This document shows, piece by piece, positions 54,385-63,997 of a DNA stretch of 64,000 nt. Location of the stretch: assembly GCA_030431455.1 (NCBI GenBank), contig JAUIJE010000003.1:390360-454359 (forward strand). The letters are read 5' to 3'. Position 1 is the stretch's first letter; every line of letters begins with the position of its first letter. The notes under the pieces are model-generated. The model saw only the letters and a program-made list of their open reading frames with translations, was not told the origin of the DNA and made no database searches. The translations under genes and the position numbers were made by a program. Source of the DNA: a bacterium (lineage in GTDB: Bacteria > Myxococcota > UBA727 > JAUIJE01).

Positions 54385-55704
54385 CTATTCGTCGGCGCTG
54401 GTCTTCTTTTTGGTCGCCTTCTTGGCCGTGGCCTTCTTGGCCGTGGCCTTCTTGGCCGGCGCTTTCTTGGCCGTGGCTTTCTTGGCCGGCGCCTTTTTCG
54501 CGGCGGCCTTTTTCGCGGGGGCCTTCTTGGCCGTGGCCTTTTTCGCCGGCGCCTTCTTGGCCGTGGCCTTCTTCGCCGTGGCCTTCTTCTTGGTGGCCTT
54601 CTTCGCCGGGGCCTCGTCGGCGGCGCCCTCGGCGTCGGCGGTCGCTGCGGCCGCGGCCGGCTCGTCGGACGACGCTTTCTTGCTCGCCCGCACCTTCTTC
54701 ACCTTGGCCGGCTTGTCCCCGGCGCCAGACGCGGCCGGCACATCGTCGGCGGCGTCCGCCTTCTTGGCCTTCTGGGGCTTTTTCTCGCCCTTGTCCCCCT
54801 GGGCCGGCGCTTTGTCGTCGGGGTGGGCGGCCCGGTGCTCGGCCAACGACTCCCGGTACGCGGCCTCTTCCGACTGCGGCAACACCGCGAGGCGAATCCG
54901 GTCCTTGGGAAAGCGGTTGACGATCTTGTTCACCAGGTAGTTGAGGCTCATCAACGCCGCGGCCCCGAGACCGAACAGCTGGGGGCCCTCGGGCTTGCCG
55001 TTTTTGACCGTGCCCGTCGGCCCCCACTCGTCGATGGTGACCAACACTTTGGGGCGCGACCCGTCCTCGATCACATGGGCCACACACGCGGCCGCCCGCC
55101 CCGCCCGGGTGACGATCTCCTGGACCGTCTCCTCGGCCAGCGCACGCTTTTCTTCCGGGTCGCTCTGCAGCTGGTAGTCGTACCGATCGTCGTCGACAAA
55201 ATCGAAGAACCGTTGCCGGCGCCGGTCGCTGCGGCGTCCGCCGTCGTCGTCCGAGGGGCCGCCTCCGCCGCCGCCGCCGCCACTTTCGCTCTTGCGTTTG
55301 GCCCGGTCCTCGCGCCGGTCGGCTTTTTGTTTTTCGTGGGCCTCGTCTTGGGCCTTCTGCGCCCGCTGGGTGTCGCCCGCGACCAGGGGGTTGACCCCGC
55401 CGAGCACGTAGCGGCCCATGCGCACGGTCTCGCCGCGGCCGTTGCGCTTTTTGTTGCGCCGGCCTTTGCGGGCGTCGAGCTCCATGAGCACGCCGGACAG
55501 CTCGTGGGTGGGCATCGAGTCGATGCGGTTGCCGATGTCGTCGGGGGGCAAACGCGCGCCCGGCTCGTCCGATTTGCGGTTGCCGATGTCGTCGGGGGGA
55601 AGACGCTGGGCTTGCTTGGGCTTGCGGTTGCCCACGCTGTCGCCAGGTTGCAGACCGTCCGGTTCTCCACGGAACACATTCCGGTTTCGCCGTCTTCGCG
55701 CCAT
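54385..55704 (-). CDS. Jag/KhpB-like KH-domain protein with histone-H1-like tail
   Basis: 439 residues from ATG 55704. Order: Arg-rich N-terminus; a duplicated [10 protein letters not shown] segment; a charged linker with poly-Gly; a domain at about 170-290 ([22 protein letters not shown]... [34 protein letters not shown]) that resembles the KH domain of Jag, with the GxxG loop altered; a Lys/Ala linker; and a C-terminal [13 protein letters not shown] repeat (about 375-435) as in histone H1-like proteins. Jag usually neighbours yidC, as here. The tail should bind nucleic acid non-specifically. Its fusion to a Jag-like domain is unusual. Confidence 0.78.
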   Translation of the reverse strand: MARRRRNRNVFRGEPDGLQPGDSVGNRKPKQAQRLPPDDIGNRKSDEPGARLPPDDIGNRIDSMPTHELSGVLMELDARKGRRNKKRNGRGETVRMGRYVLGGVNPLVAGDTQRAQKAQDEAHEKQKADRREDRAKRKSESGGGGGGGGPSDDDGGRRSDRRRQRFFDFVDDDRYDYQLQSDPEEKRALAEETVQEIVTRAGRAAACVAHVIEDGSRPKVLVTIDEWGPTGTVKNGKPEGPQLFGLGAAALMSLNYLVNKIVNRFPKDRIRLAVLPQSEEAAYRESLAEHRAAHPDDKAPAQGDKGEKKPQKAKKADAADDVPAASGAGDKPAKVKKVRASKKASSDEPAAAAATADAEGAADEAPAKKATKKKATAKKATAKKAPAKKATAKKAPAKKAAAKKAPAKKATAKKAPAKKATAKKATAKKATKKKTSADE

Positions 55705-55867
55705 GTCTGGATTCCTCGTGCAGCCCCGCGCTGCGGGTGCCTTGCTTTCGTCTTTGGCTGTATCCGTCAACACCACGACCGGTCGATCGGCGCCGCGAGT
55801 GTCTCGAATGGTTGTCACCCGTTTGTACCTTCGATGGCGCGGGCGCAACCGGTCTTACAATACCCGA
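55705..55867. promoter_or_regulatory. divergent promoter region
   Basis: 163 bp between the Jag-like gene (minus) and a lipoprotein gene (plus). No clear palindrome or -10/-35 pair. No small gene supported. Confidence 0.4.
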
Positions 55868-56170
55868 ATGCTTCGATCTGCGCTCACTTTCTGCGGGGTT
55901 TTGGCGCTGTTGTCGGGGTGCTCGTTGTGGGGCCAACCCATCGCGTACACCGACGACGCGGGGCCGGGGCCCGGGGGACGGGACGCCGGGGTCACCGACG
56001 TGGCGCGCGACGTCCCCCACGACCAGGACCACGCCCCCGACGGGGGGCCTGGCGCGGACGCGTCCACCCCCGCCCCCGCCGACGCGGGGCCGTCCTCGGC
56101 TTGGACCACGGGGCGCTGCGACGACGCGGGCTGTGTCGACGCCGGCTGGACCGAGACCGAGCCCGCCTAG
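55868..56170 (+). CDS. small DAG-rich lipoprotein
   Basis: 100 residues. The lipobox LLSGC is at about 14-18. The mature part is Asp/Ala/Gly/Pro-rich, with DAG units (DDAGPGPGGRDAG, GPGADAS, ADAGPS) and a Cys pair CDDAGC near the end. It is probably a surface-exposed spacer; no globular domain is evident. Confidence 0.65.
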   Translation: MLRSALTFCGVLALLSGCSLWGQPIAYTDDAGPGPGGRDAGVTDVARDVPHDQDHAPDGGPGADASTPAPADAGPSSAWTTGRCDDAGCVDAGWTETEPA

Positions 56171-56340
56171 GCGGGGACAGATGCAAATACATTGCCGCGG
56201 CCCCAACCTGCGGCAAGCCGGGGCCCACCGGCGCACGATCGCCGCGCCGGCGCCGCGCGCCAGCGCCCGATGAGGCGTCTGGGCGCGACACGCCGCGGGG
56301 CACGGTTCGTGCTCTTTTCGAGGGCAACCAGGAGGTTTGT
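56171..56340. other. 170-bp intergenic region
   Basis: Contains one copy of the dispersed motif (TGCAAATACATTG, 56182-56194) and the AGGAGG site of the following gene near the right end. No gene or terminator seen. Confidence 0.4.
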
Positions 56341-57006
56341 ATGTCTGGTCCGCTCGGTGCCGCGTCGTCCCCTTCACCTGGTCTTCGCGCCGCGGGCGTG
56401 ACCTTGCTCGCGGGGGCCGCCGCCTATGCCCTGCACCTGTACGAGCTCGTCCCCGGTCGCGCCGGCGCCACCCCCGCGGTGTGGGGGCCCCTCGCGGTGT
56501 GGGCCGCGGCCTTGCTCGTCGGGACGGTGGCGCATTGGCGGTGGGACCGAAAGCCCTGGGCCTCGGTGCTCACGGGAACATCCAGCTCCGCCGGGGTGCC
56601 CGTGGGCGATGCGCCCCCGCCCGTTCCCCCCGCGGCCACGTTGCTGGTGTTCGCGGTGGGGGTGGTCGGCCCATTGTCACTGCATAGCTTGTTCTTCGTC
56701 GAGTCTGGCTTCCGGGGCTGGGCGGGGTTGTCGATGATCATTGTGCCCCACGCGCACCTGGTGTTCGGCGGGCTCCTCGCCCGCGAGGTCAACGCGGTCC
56801 TGCGCGGCGACCCGCCGAAGCTCGTCGGCCGGGTGGGCGCCCCGGTGGCGGGCGCGACCTTGGCCGCGGCCATCCCCGGGGTCGTGTTCGTCGGGCTGCC
56901 CCCGCTGATCACGGCCGTGACCGGCACCGTGATCGCGGTCCCGGTGCTGCTCATCGCCGCCCGCTGGCGCCAAGACCTCGAGGCCGCGGCGCCCGCGCGG
57001 CGTTGA
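56341..57006 (+). CDS. polytopic membrane protein of unknown function
   Basis: 221 residues with AGGAGG 6 nt upstream. About six hydrophobic helices (for example VTLLAGAAAYALHLY, LLVFAVGVVGPLSLHSLFFV, VPHAHLVFGGLLA) and short charged loops; two His in membrane segments could bind a metal but no family is recognised. It is convergent with yidC. Confidence 0.75.
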   Translation: MSGPLGAASSPSPGLRAAGVTLLAGAAAYALHLYELVPGRAGATPAVWGPLAVWAAALLVGTVAHWRWDRKPWASVLTGTSSSAGVPVGDAPPPVPPAATLLVFAVGVVGPLSLHSLFFVESGFRGWAGLSMIIVPHAHLVFGGLLAREVNAVLRGDPPKLVGRVGAPVAGATLAAAIPGVVFVGLPPLITAVTGTVIAVPVLLIAARWRQDLEAAAPARR

Positions 57007-57015
57007 GCGCGCGGG

Positions 57016-58941
57016 CTACTTCTTGCCCTTGTTCGGCCCCGCTTTGCCCTTTTTCGATGTGTCGGCGGCGGGGGCGGACTTGGGGTCCACGTCCTGGAAC
57101 TTCCGCTTGATGAACCACTGCTGCACCAAAGTCAGCGAGGAGTTGGTGATCATGTAGACCGACAGGCCAGACGGCATTTGGAACATGAAGAACGTGAACA
57201 TGATCGGCATCGCCCACAACACGTACTTCATCTGCGGCTGGTCTTGGGGCGGCGGCGACATCGACGTCTGGATCAACATCAGGAGGCCCACGCCGAAGGG
57301 CAGGATGCCGATGCCGAGCACCGGCAACAGGTCGGGCTGGCTGAGGTCGTTGATCCAGCCGAAGAAGGGCTGCTGGTAGAGCTCCACGCTGGTCCACAAC
57401 GTGCGGTACAGCGCGAACCAGATCGGCATCTGGATCAACATGGGGAAACAACCCGCCAAGGGGTTGATGCCCTTTTCTTTATACAGCTCCATTTGTTTTT
57501 GACCGAGGAGCGCGCGGTCGTTGCCGTACTTCTCTTGCAGCTCCTTCATCAGGGGCTGGAAGGTCTTCATCTGCTGCATCGACGTGTACGACTTCTGGGT
57601 CAGGGGGAACGTCAGCAGCTTGATCAGAATCGTGAGCAGGATGATGGCGATGCCGAAGTTGCCGGTGTAGTCGTTGAGCCACACCAGCACCGCGAGGATC
57701 GGCCGGGAGAGCACGCCGAACATGCCGAACTCGATGTTCTCCCGGAGGTTGTGGCCTTCGGCCTCGAGGAGCTGAAGCTGGTTGGGGCCAAAGAAGCCGC
57801 GTTGGCTGACGGTCTTGGTCTCCCCCGGACCGACGGTGATCGGCTTGAGCTTGATGTGCACCAGGGCCGCGTCGGTGGAGCCCTTGTCTTCTTGCCCGCC
57901 GTCTTTGGCGAACCAATGACCGTCGGCGGTGCACCCCATCGTCGACTGGGCGTCGACGGGCAGCACCGCGGCGGTGAAGTACCGCAAGGAGGCGGCGGCG
58001 TGCTCGAGCGAGCCGTTGACGGCGTTCTTTTCGTCCTTGTCGGACAGGTCGGAGACGTCGAACCCTTCGCGGTCGCCGCCCACCGAGCAGCCCGCGGAGA
58101 TCGGATCGCGCGCGCCCATGCTCGCGAAGAAGCCCTGCTTTTTGTCCGCGGGGGCGGTGGCCGCGGTGGTGGTGAGGGTGAAGTTCGCCACTTTGGACGT
58201 GTCGCTGGTGTTCTCGACGATGAGGTCGTGGGTGAAGCCAAAGCGACCGTCTTCAAAGGTGTAGCGGCGGGTGACCTTGACCCCGCTCTCGGTGAGCCGG
58301 GTGAACGCGATGGTGCTGTCGGTCTGCTCGGTCAGGGCATAGCCGGCGTTGGACGTCAGCTGGACGTCCCCCTCGCCCGCGGACAGCGCGAACTGCCGAA
58401 CGCCGTCGGGGAACGAGGTGCGCGCGAGGTCCATGCGCGGGTAGACCATCTCCCCGCTCTTGGGATCGATGGTGCCGCGCGCGGTGTCGCCATACCCGGG
58501 CAGCTCCCATTTCGAGAACTGGCCGCCGGCGCTGCTGAGCTCGGCCACGAACCCGCCGCGCACCGCTTTGGTCTTCACCCCCGACGCGCCCTCGACGCGT
58601 TTTTCCACCCTGGCGGTGACCGCGTCACCGTTTTGGGCGCTCAGTTGGGCGGCGACTTTCTCGTCGACCGGCGGCGCGTCCGCGGGGGGCGCGCCGTCGG
58701 GGCCGGGTGCGGCGTCGGCCACGGGGGCGGTGCCGTCCTGGGGCGCGGGCTTGTCCGCGTCCGCCTTCGGCTCACCCTTTTTGTCGTCGAGCTGGCCTTG
58801 GTCGTCGGCCTGGGGGGGCGGGACCTCGGGGGGGAAAATGGTGTTCCAGGCAAAGATGAGCCCGGTGGACAGGACGATGGCGAGCAGCAGGCGCGAGTTG
58901 TCGGGACCGGCCGGCTCGTTCACGAGCGGGGGGGGATTCAT
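57016..58941 (-). CDS. yidC: membrane protein insertase
   Basis: 641 residues. An N-terminal helix (about 18-36), an Asp/Pro/Ala-rich spacer, a large periplasmic beta domain (about 110-390; [16 protein letters not shown]) and the conserved C-terminal domain (about 400-620) with [45 protein letters not shown]. YidC inserts and folds inner-membrane proteins with or without SecYEG. The C-terminal [12 protein letters not shown] tail is typical of bacteria that couple it to ribosomes. A Jag-like gene follows at 54385 on the same strand, separated by two plus-strand genes. Confidence 0.95.
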   Translation of the reverse strand: MNPPPLVNEPAGPDNSRLLLAIVLSTGLIFAWNTIFPPEVPPPQADDQGQLDDKKGEPKADADKPAPQDGTAPVADAAPGPDGAPPADAPPVDEKVAAQLSAQNGDAVTARVEKRVEGASGVKTKAVRGGFVAELSSAGGQFSKWELPGYGDTARGTIDPKSGEMVYPRMDLARTSFPDGVRQFALSAGEGDVQLTSNAGYALTEQTDSTIAFTRLTESGVKVTRRYTFEDGRFGFTHDLIVENTSDTSKVANFTLTTTAATAPADKKQGFFASMGARDPISAGCSVGGDREGFDVSDLSDKDEKNAVNGSLEHAAASLRYFTAAVLPVDAQSTMGCTADGHWFAKDGGQEDKGSTDAALVHIKLKPITVGPGETKTVSQRGFFGPNQLQLLEAEGHNLRENIEFGMFGVLSRPILAVLVWLNDYTGNFGIAIILLTILIKLLTFPLTQKSYTSMQQMKTFQPLMKELQEKYGNDRALLGQKQMELYKEKGINPLAGCFPMLIQMPIWFALYRTLWTSVELYQQPFFGWINDLSQPDLLPVLGIGILPFGVGLLMLIQTSMSPPPQDQPQMKYVLWAMPIMFTFFMFQMPSGLSVYMITNSSLTLVQQWFIKRKFQDVDPKSAPAADTSKKGKAGPNKGKK

Positions 58942-59064
58942 GGGTCTGGCATAGGGACGATTTCCCGGGGGGACAAGGGCCGACCTGGTCCGCCCCCCGC
59001 TGCGGGGTTGACCGCTGGCCCCGCGTGGCCGAAACGTCCCCCGACGTCGCGAAAAGGAGGGGCC

Positions 59065-59469
59065 GTGGCCCTCACGCCGAGCAAAGACCTGTTGCGGTTC
59101 GACAACCCGAACCCCGAGCGCGATTACGAAATCTTCTTTGATTGCCCGGAGTTCACCTGTCTGTGTCCCCTGACCGGCCAGCCCGACTTCGCCAAGATCG
59201 AGATCCGCTATGTGCCCGACCGGTACTGCGTCGAGCTCAAGAGCCTGAAGCAATACCTTTGGTCATTCCGCGACGAAGGCGCTTTTCACGAAAAAGTCAC
59301 CAACCAGATCTTGCACGACCTGGTGGCGGTGACCGGGGCCCGCAAGCTCGAGGTCATCGCCGACTTCCTCGTGCGGGGGGGCATCCGCACCGTGGTCACC
59401 GCTCGTCACGAAAAGGGCGTGACCGCCGACATCCCCTTGCGCGACGACGTCGACGTCCGCCGTGCCTAG
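59065..59469 (+). CDS. queF: NADPH-dependent 7-cyano-7-deazaguanine reductase
   Basis: 134 residues from GTG 59065 with AAGGAGG 4 nt upstream. The QueF signature is complete: [11 protein letters not shown] with catalytic Cys34 and Asp41, and [16 protein letters not shown]. It reduces preQ0 to preQ1 in the queuosine pathway. The length fits the unimodular (B. subtilis-type) family. No other que genes are in the window. Confidence 0.95.
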   Translation: MALTPSKDLLRFDNPNPERDYEIFFDCPEFTCLCPLTGQPDFAKIEIRYVPDRYCVELKSLKQYLWSFRDEGAFHEKVTNQILHDLVAVTGARKLEVIADFLVRGGIRTVVTARHEKGVTADIPLRDDVDVRRA

Positions 59470-59478
59470 CCGGTGCGG

Positions 59479-60549
59479 TCAATGCAGATCGCGCTCGTAT
59501 AGATCCTGTTCGTCGAGGCCCAAGTAATGACCGATTTCGTGCAACAGCGTGGTGAAGATGAGCTCGACGAGGTCTTCCTCGTCTCGACTGGAGACTTCGA
59601 GGTTCTTTCGAAACAGGACGATGTTGTGCGGGTACTGGGGCGCCTTATCCTCGAGCTCGACGAGGGCCGGGGGCGCACCGCGGTACACCCCGAGGCTGCC
59701 CGGGGATAGCGGCTCGTCGCCTTCGCAGAAGGTGGCCACGTCGGGCACGTCCTCCACCATGATCGCAATGTTGTTGAGGTAGTCGCGCACCGCGGGGGGC
59801 AACCGCTCGATGGTCTTCTCCATGTGGGCCACGAAGGTGTCCTCGTCCATGCGCACCGGCAACGGAAACACGTCGGGGGCCAACGCATGGGCCCGGGCGA
59901 AGGCCTTGTCCGCGGCCGCGTGGTCCTGCTTCACCGTGAGCACCCGGCCCCGCAACCCATAGGCCTCGGCGAGCCGTCCATCGCGGTCCAGGGCCTGGGC
60001 CAGGACCTTTTCAGAATCGTCCAACTGTCCGAGATCAAACAGGATTCCCGCCTTCACCAGGCGGGCCTCGGCGCTCTCGGGCACGGCTTTGACCGCCTGC
60101 TCGGCCGCGGCCAAGGCGGCCCGGGTCTCGTACATCACGTGGCGGGCCTCGGCCAACGCCATCCACACATCCCCCGCGAACTGCGGCAATGCATCTTCAT
60201 TGTCGGCCAGCTCCGCGGGTTGTTCGCCCCGGGACAAGGCCTCGGCCAGACCCTCGAGCAGCGCGCGGGCCCCCTCGAAGTACTCCCCCCGCAGCAACAC
60301 ATCCGCGATGGCCCAGCGCGCCACCAAGCTCGCCCGCAGCTCCTCGGAGACCGTCTCGGCGCGGTCCACCGCCGCTTGGATGCCCTGCGTGGCCTCCACG
60401 AACGCGAGATCGAGCTCGAACACCAACGCGTTGTCCGGCGCGGCCCGCTTCAACGCCCCCAAGGCATCGCCCACCTGGTCGACGTCGCCCTGCTCGAACC
60501 GCGCCCAGGTCTCGTCGAGCGAGGCCGCCCAATCACCCTCGTCAGTCAC
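59479..60549 (-). CDS. TPR protein with C-terminal zincin metallopeptidase domain
   Basis: 356 residues from GTG 60549, overlapping the upstream gene by 8 nt. TPR-like repeats cover about 10-230. The C-terminal about 120 residues match the small zincin family PF06262, with the zinc motif HEIGHYLGLDE (His337, Glu338, His341). Family members are uncharacterised putative metallopeptidases. The fusion of TPRs to this domain, encoded with a pseudo-receiver, suggests a protein-binding, possibly regulated protease. Confidence 0.8.
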   Translation of the reverse strand: MTDEGDWAASLDETWARFEQGDVDQVGDALGALKRAAPDNALVFELDLAFVEATQGIQAAVDRAETVSEELRASLVARWAIADVLLRGEYFEGARALLEGLAEALSRGEQPAELADNEDALPQFAGDVWMALAEARHVMYETRAALAAAEQAVKAVPESAEARLVKAGILFDLGQLDDSEKVLAQALDRDGRLAEAYGLRGRVLTVKQDHAAADKAFARAHALAPDVFPLPVRMDEDTFVAHMEKTIERLPPAVRDYLNNIAIMVEDVPDVATFCEGDEPLSPGSLGVYRGAPPALVELEDKAPQYPHNIVLFRKNLEVSSRDEEDLVELIFTTLLHEIGHYLGLDEQDLYERDLH

Positions 60550-60970
60550 CGACGCCTCCCCACATCTGGGTCACCTCCACCGCGAGGTCGCGCAGGGCGG
60601 TGTCCCCCTCGGGCAGCACCACGTAGGCGCTCGCGCACAATGTATAGGCATCGGCCAGCACCGCGGGGGACATCGCCGGCTGCCCCACCACCACCACCTC
60701 CGCGGTGGCGGTGCGCACGCTGCCCTTGAGCGCCTGCAACGCCTCCAGCCACGGCGTGGGCTCGTCGGGGAGCACCAACACCACGAGGTCGACCCCGTCT
60801 TGGCCGCGGGCCATGCACTGTTCGGCGTGGGGCAAGACCTCGGTGGCGTTTTGCACCCAGCTCACCGCCGCCTGCGGCTGGTGCTGCTCAAACAGCCCGC
60901 ACAACATCGCGCCGCGCGCGGCCTGCTCGTCGGCCACCACGATGTGCGCGGGTCGTTCGGTGAGGCTCAT
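60542..60970 (-). CDS. degenerate receiver-like (pseudo-receiver) protein
   Basis: 142 residues. HIVVADEQAARGAMLCGLFEQ and the overall alternation of strands and helices look like a response-regulator receiver. The phospho-acceptor Asp is replaced (DLVVLVLPDEP, Val at the expected position) and the conserved Lys before Pro reads Leu (AYVVLPEG). It therefore should not be phosphorylated in the usual way. It is coupled to the TPR-zincin gene. Confidence 0.7.
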   Translation of the reverse strand: MSLTERPAHIVVADEQAARGAMLCGLFEQHQPQAAVSWVQNATEVLPHAEQCMARGQDGVDLVVLVLPDEPTPWLEALQALKGSVRTATAEVVVVGQPAMSPAVLADAYTLCASAYVVLPEGDTALRDLAVEVTQMWGGVGD

Positions 60971-61003
60971 GGGCGGAGCCTATCCCGACCGGCGCAGAGG
61001 CGG

Positions 61004-62530
61004 TCAAAGCGGTTCGCGCCGGCGCACCAACAAAAGCATCAACAGGGCCAAGGCGAGCGCGGGGGGCGCGGCCGCGTCCCCGCTCACGCACGTACACCCC
61101 TCGACGACGCTGGGGGGCGGTTGGGGCTCGGGCTCGCCCTCGCCGGCGTCGTCCCCGGGGGCGCCGGCATCCTGGACAACGCCCGCGTCGGGCCCCTCCG
61201 CGCCCGCGTCCGGGCCGCCGCCGGCCGCGTCGGGGCCCGCCCCCGCGTCGAGTCCCGCATCCGCCACGTCGCCCGCGTCGGGTCCGGTGACCCCCGCGTC
61301 CGGCCCGCCGATGAGCGTGACCGGCTCGACCTGCACGGCGTCGAACACGACTTTGCGCATGGTGCCGAAGGCCTCGCCGGTGTTGTCCTGGGCCCGCACG
61401 GTGTAGGTCTCGCCGGCGACAAAATCGAACGTGCCGAGGGCGGCCCAGCCGTCCTGCGCGGTCTGGTCGAGGGTGACGGCGCTGAGCCCGCTTTCGCTCG
61501 TCACCGCGTAGGGCACCTGGGTGCTGCCCGCGACGTTGGCGTCGGTGTACACGCTGATGGCGTAGCTCCCGGATTGTTCGACCCGGATGGTGGTCTCGGC
61601 CCAGACATCTTCAGTGGCATTGTCCCAGGCCCAGGTCCAGCGCAGGCTCCCTGCATAGCCATTGATGCCGTCCCAGCGCATGGACTCGGGCGCGCCCCCG
61701 TAGGCCTGACACGCGTCCTTGTCGTCGAGGATGCGCCCTTCGGGGGGCACCGCGAGGCACCCTTCACAGTCCGCGGCGCAGGTCTCCGAGGTCTCGTCGA
61801 GGGTGCAGTACCCGTCGCCGCAGGTGGCCGGCCCCATCATCAGGTCGCTCATCTCCGCTTCGACGCCGTTGAACAGGTTGGTGTCCACGTTGCCGGTGAT
61901 GCCGGCCACGCTCCCCGTCGACGAGGTCTGCCAGAAGTCCCACCGGGTCAAGGTGTTGGGCAGGGTCGGACAAGTGACATTGTAGTTGGCGAACCACAGG
62001 GGATAGCCGGCGAGCTCAAACTCGTCGGTGTTGATGCGCGTGTTCCAGAAATACTGGTAGGTGTAGAGCAGCGGCTTTTTGCCCGTGGCCGCCTCCACCC
62101 GGTCGATCCATTGCCAGATCGCCGCGATGTACTCCTCCGGGGTCTCGTCGCCGGTGCCGTCGTGTTCGATGTCGATCACCGGCACCAGGTCGTCCGCGGC
62201 CAAGCGCCCCTTGAGCCGGTCGAGCATGAGGTCGGCTTGGTCCACCGGGTCCTCGTCGATGAGGAAGTATTGGTACCAACCGCGGATGATGCCGTTGTCC
62301 CGTGCCCCGGCCCAGTTCTCGTCGAAGCGCTCATCGATGTCCTCGAGGCCGTGGTTGACCCGGATGACCGCGAAGCGGACCCCGTCCCCGGCGACCTGGG
62401 CCCAGTCGATCGCCCCTTGCCACTTGGACACGTCGATGCCGGGCACGGTGGGCCCGTCGGGGCAGGTCTGGGCCTGGGCGGCCCCCGCGGCGAACAACAA
62501 AACCAGGGCGGAGCAGAGTGCACGGAACAT
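61004..62530 (-). CDS. secreted GH25 lysozyme-like hydrolase with MYXO-CTERM tail
   Basis: 508 residues. The signal peptide (1-20) is followed by a glycoside hydrolase family 25 domain (about 25-215: PGIDVSKWQGAIDW, VPVIDIEHDGTG with the acidic catalytic pair). A Cys-rich region (CGDGYCTLDETSETCAADCEGC), a beta-sandwich domain (about 285-405) resembling a carbohydrate-binding module, a DAG spacer and a C-terminal GCTC-helix-RRR sorting signal follow. GH25 enzymes cleave the MurNAc-GlcNAc bond of peptidoglycan. Surface anchoring suggests action on other bacteria, as in predation, but this is inference. Confidence 0.9.
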   Translation of the reverse strand: MFRALCSALVLLFAAGAAQAQTCPDGPTVPGIDVSKWQGAIDWAQVAGDGVRFAVIRVNHGLEDIDERFDENWAGARDNGIIRGWYQYFLIDEDPVDQADLMLDRLKGRLAADDLVPVIDIEHDGTGDETPEEYIAAIWQWIDRVEAATGKKPLLYTYQYFWNTRINTDEFELAGYPLWFANYNVTCPTLPNTLTRWDFWQTSSTGSVAGITGNVDTNLFNGVEAEMSDLMMGPATCGDGYCTLDETSETCAADCEGCLAVPPEGRILDDKDACQAYGGAPESMRWDGINGYAGSLRWTWAWDNATEDVWAETTIRVEQSGSYAISVYTDANVAGSTQVPYAVTSESGLSAVTLDQTAQDGWAALGTFDFVAGETYTVRAQDNTGEAFGTMRKVVFDAVQVEPVTLIGGPDAGVTGPDAGDVADAGLDAGAGPDAAGGGPDAGAEGPDAGVVQDAGAPGDDAGEGEPEPQPPPSVVEGCTCVSGDAAAPPALALALLMLLLVRRREPL

Positions 62531-62718
62531 GGCCCATACCTAGCCGACCACCCCGCGCCCGGGGACTGATTCGGCCTGAAACCTCATGGTCGCGAACCCG
62601 GGGTGGCGGCATTTTCCGTCCGGCGCGTAACCCGCTGCGCACTTGGGCCGGGAATGAAAATCCGGAACACTGATTTCACACACCTTTTCGGCCCCGCTGA
62701 ACTGGCACCCATCCTGCG

Positions 62719-62952
62719 ATGGGATTGGCCATGCGACCGAAGCTCCACCGTGCCGCCCGATTCCGCGTCCTTGTGCAGTTTGCCCTGCTGGCCGGGCTCG
62801 TGGCCCTCTTTGTCGGGGCCTCGTTCATCCCCGGGACCCCGGGCACGCTGGTGCAGGCCGCCCTCGTGCCCTGCTTCGGCATCGTGGCCCTGATGGGCGT
62901 GGTCCGCGCGGTGATGCGCCCCTACATGCGCCGCTTCTTCGTGGGGTACTGA
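62719..62952 (+). CDS. small two-helix membrane protein
   Basis: 77 residues (73 if it starts at ATG 62731). Two membrane helices (about 18-36 and 44-64) with Arg-rich ends (MRPKLHRAARFR; RAVMRPYMRRFF). No family recognised; neither start has a good ribosome site. It is followed at once by hairpin region D. Confidence 0.6.
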   Translation: MGLAMRPKLHRAARFRVLVQFALLAGLVALFVGASFIPGTPGTLVQAALVPCFGIVALMGVVRAVMRPYMRRFFVGY

Positions 62953-63300
62953 ATCCCCCCGAGGGGGCGCAGGCCCCCTCGCTCCACTTGCGCGTCGCAA
63001 GCTCCGCGTTCGTGGAGCCTCACTCCCCGCTCGAACCCTCCAAGGACCTGCGGTCCGTCGGATTCGGGTCGCATCCTGCGGATGCAACCAATCAATGTCT
63101 TTGCAGGCCGTCGCGATTCCGAAGGAATCGCACAAGCAACGCGAAGCGTTGCCACCTCACGTGATTCGTGAGATTGGGACATTCTGGTTTGCGTCGCGAG
63201 GTGGCGCCGTTCTTGGCCTTCCTCGCGCCAGCCGGTTCACGTGCGACCAGCCAGGGCGTCGTGAGATTGGGCCGGTCCGGTTTGAACGCGCCATGTGACT
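62953..63300. repeat. intergenic hairpin-module region D
   Basis: No gene in about 350 bp between a plus- and a minus-strand gene. Stems: GAGGGGGC-GCAG-GCCCCCTC (62961-62980), GGACC-TGC-GGTCC (63044-63056), GCATCC-TGC-GGATGC (63071-63085), GCGATTCC-GAA-GGAATCGC (63113-63131) and GCAACGC-GAA-GCGTTGC (63136-63152). It shares the GGGTCGCATCCTGYGGATGC and GCAACGC cores with region A in the reverse order, and holds one dispersed TGCMNNNRCATTG motif (63093-63105). Confidence 0.8.
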
Positions 63301-63312
63301 GCATGTGGTGGG

Positions 63313-63957
63313 CTACAGGTTGGCCGAAGGGGGCGCGTCGGTGAGGGCGAGCACGAGGGTGTCCGCCAGCCAGGCCTGGTAGCGGTCGGCGGTCCAGCCG
63401 CTCTCGTTGACGAGCATGCGCCACACGTCGCGGCTGGTGTACATCCAGAGCACGCGGCGCGCTTCTTCTTCGGTCAGGCCGGGGCGTTGCCGGCCCGCGG
63501 CGAACAGACGGGCCACGCGATCTTTTTGCATGGACAGACGCATGGCTTCGAAGCGCTGCTCTTCTTTGCGCAATGTCGCTGAAAACGCGGACGCCCCGCG
63601 CAACACGCCAAGCTCAGCCTGCTCGCCGTCGTACACCGCCCGCGCCACCACCGCGGTGAGCGCGATGGCCCGCACCGGGTCGTCCTCGCCCTCGAGGAGC
63701 TGAGCCGCAGCCGCGAAGCGCTCACCAAACAGCGCCTGTTCCATCAGCGCACCGAGCAGACCCTCCTTGCCTTTGAACAGCGCATACACCGTCGACGCGG
63801 CGACCCCCGCGCCCTCGGCGATGGCCTGGATCGTGGCCTTGTCGATGCCCCGGGCAGAGAAGAGGGCTTTGGCACTGTCGAGGACGCGGGCCCGGGTCTC
63901 CTCGGCCGCTTTTTGCCGGCGGGGGGAGGTGTAGGTGCGCTTGTGGGAGCGGGGCAT
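63313..63957 (-). CDS. TetR-family transcriptional regulator next to its probable operator
   Basis: 214 residues. The helix-turn-helix is clear (VLDSAKALFSARGIDKATIQAIAEGAGVAASTVYALFKGKEGLLGALM, about 25-72). A perfect ATATAG-N4-CTATAT palindrome lies 5 bp upstream of its ATG, and another gene starts in the other direction at 63998. This is the usual TetR layout: the regulator represses itself and the divergent neighbour. The ligand domain gives no hint of the inducer. Confidence 0.92.
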   Translation of the reverse strand: MPRSHKRTYTSPRRQKAAEETRARVLDSAKALFSARGIDKATIQAIAEGAGVAASTVYALFKGKEGLLGALMEQALFGERFAAAAQLLEGEDDPVRAIALTAVVARAVYDGEQAELGVLRGASAFSATLRKEEQRFEAMRLSMQKDRVARLFAAGRQRPGLTEEEARRVLWMYTSRDVWRMLVNESGWTADRYQAWLADTLVLALTDAPPSANL

Positions 63958-63962
63958 ATTCG

Positions 63963-63978
63963 ATATAGCTCACTATAT
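63963..63978. promoter_or_regulatory. TetR operator-like palindrome ATATAG-N4-CTATAT
   Basis: Six-base arms match exactly around CTCA (63969-63972), in an AT-rich island between the TetR gene and the plus-strand start at 63998. The palindrome overlaps TATAGT (63977-63972 on the minus strand), a possible -10 box for the TetR gene. Confidence 0.7.
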
Positions 63979-63997
63979 TGAAATCGGAGGCGCGGCG

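Noticed and set aside
54430-54610. DNA repeat in the Lys/Ala tail as a CRISPR or satellite
   Set aside because: The period follows the protein repeat and the units are degenerate codons; no spacers.
58942-59064. Possible preQ1 riboswitch before queF
   Set aside because: No preQ1-type stem-loop with an A-rich tail; the region is GC-rich and has an ordinary AAGGAGG site.
60190-60202. CAATGAAGATGCA as another copy of the dispersed motif
   Set aside because: It fits only the looser pattern CAATG-N4-TGCA; like 19613 and 61648 it lacks the pyrimidine after CAATG, so I left it out of the count.
62703-62717. Sigma-54-like TGGCAC-N6-TGC before the small membrane protein
   Set aside because: Spacing fits, but by hand estimate about one such match is expected by chance in the window, and the start would lie almost on the ATG.
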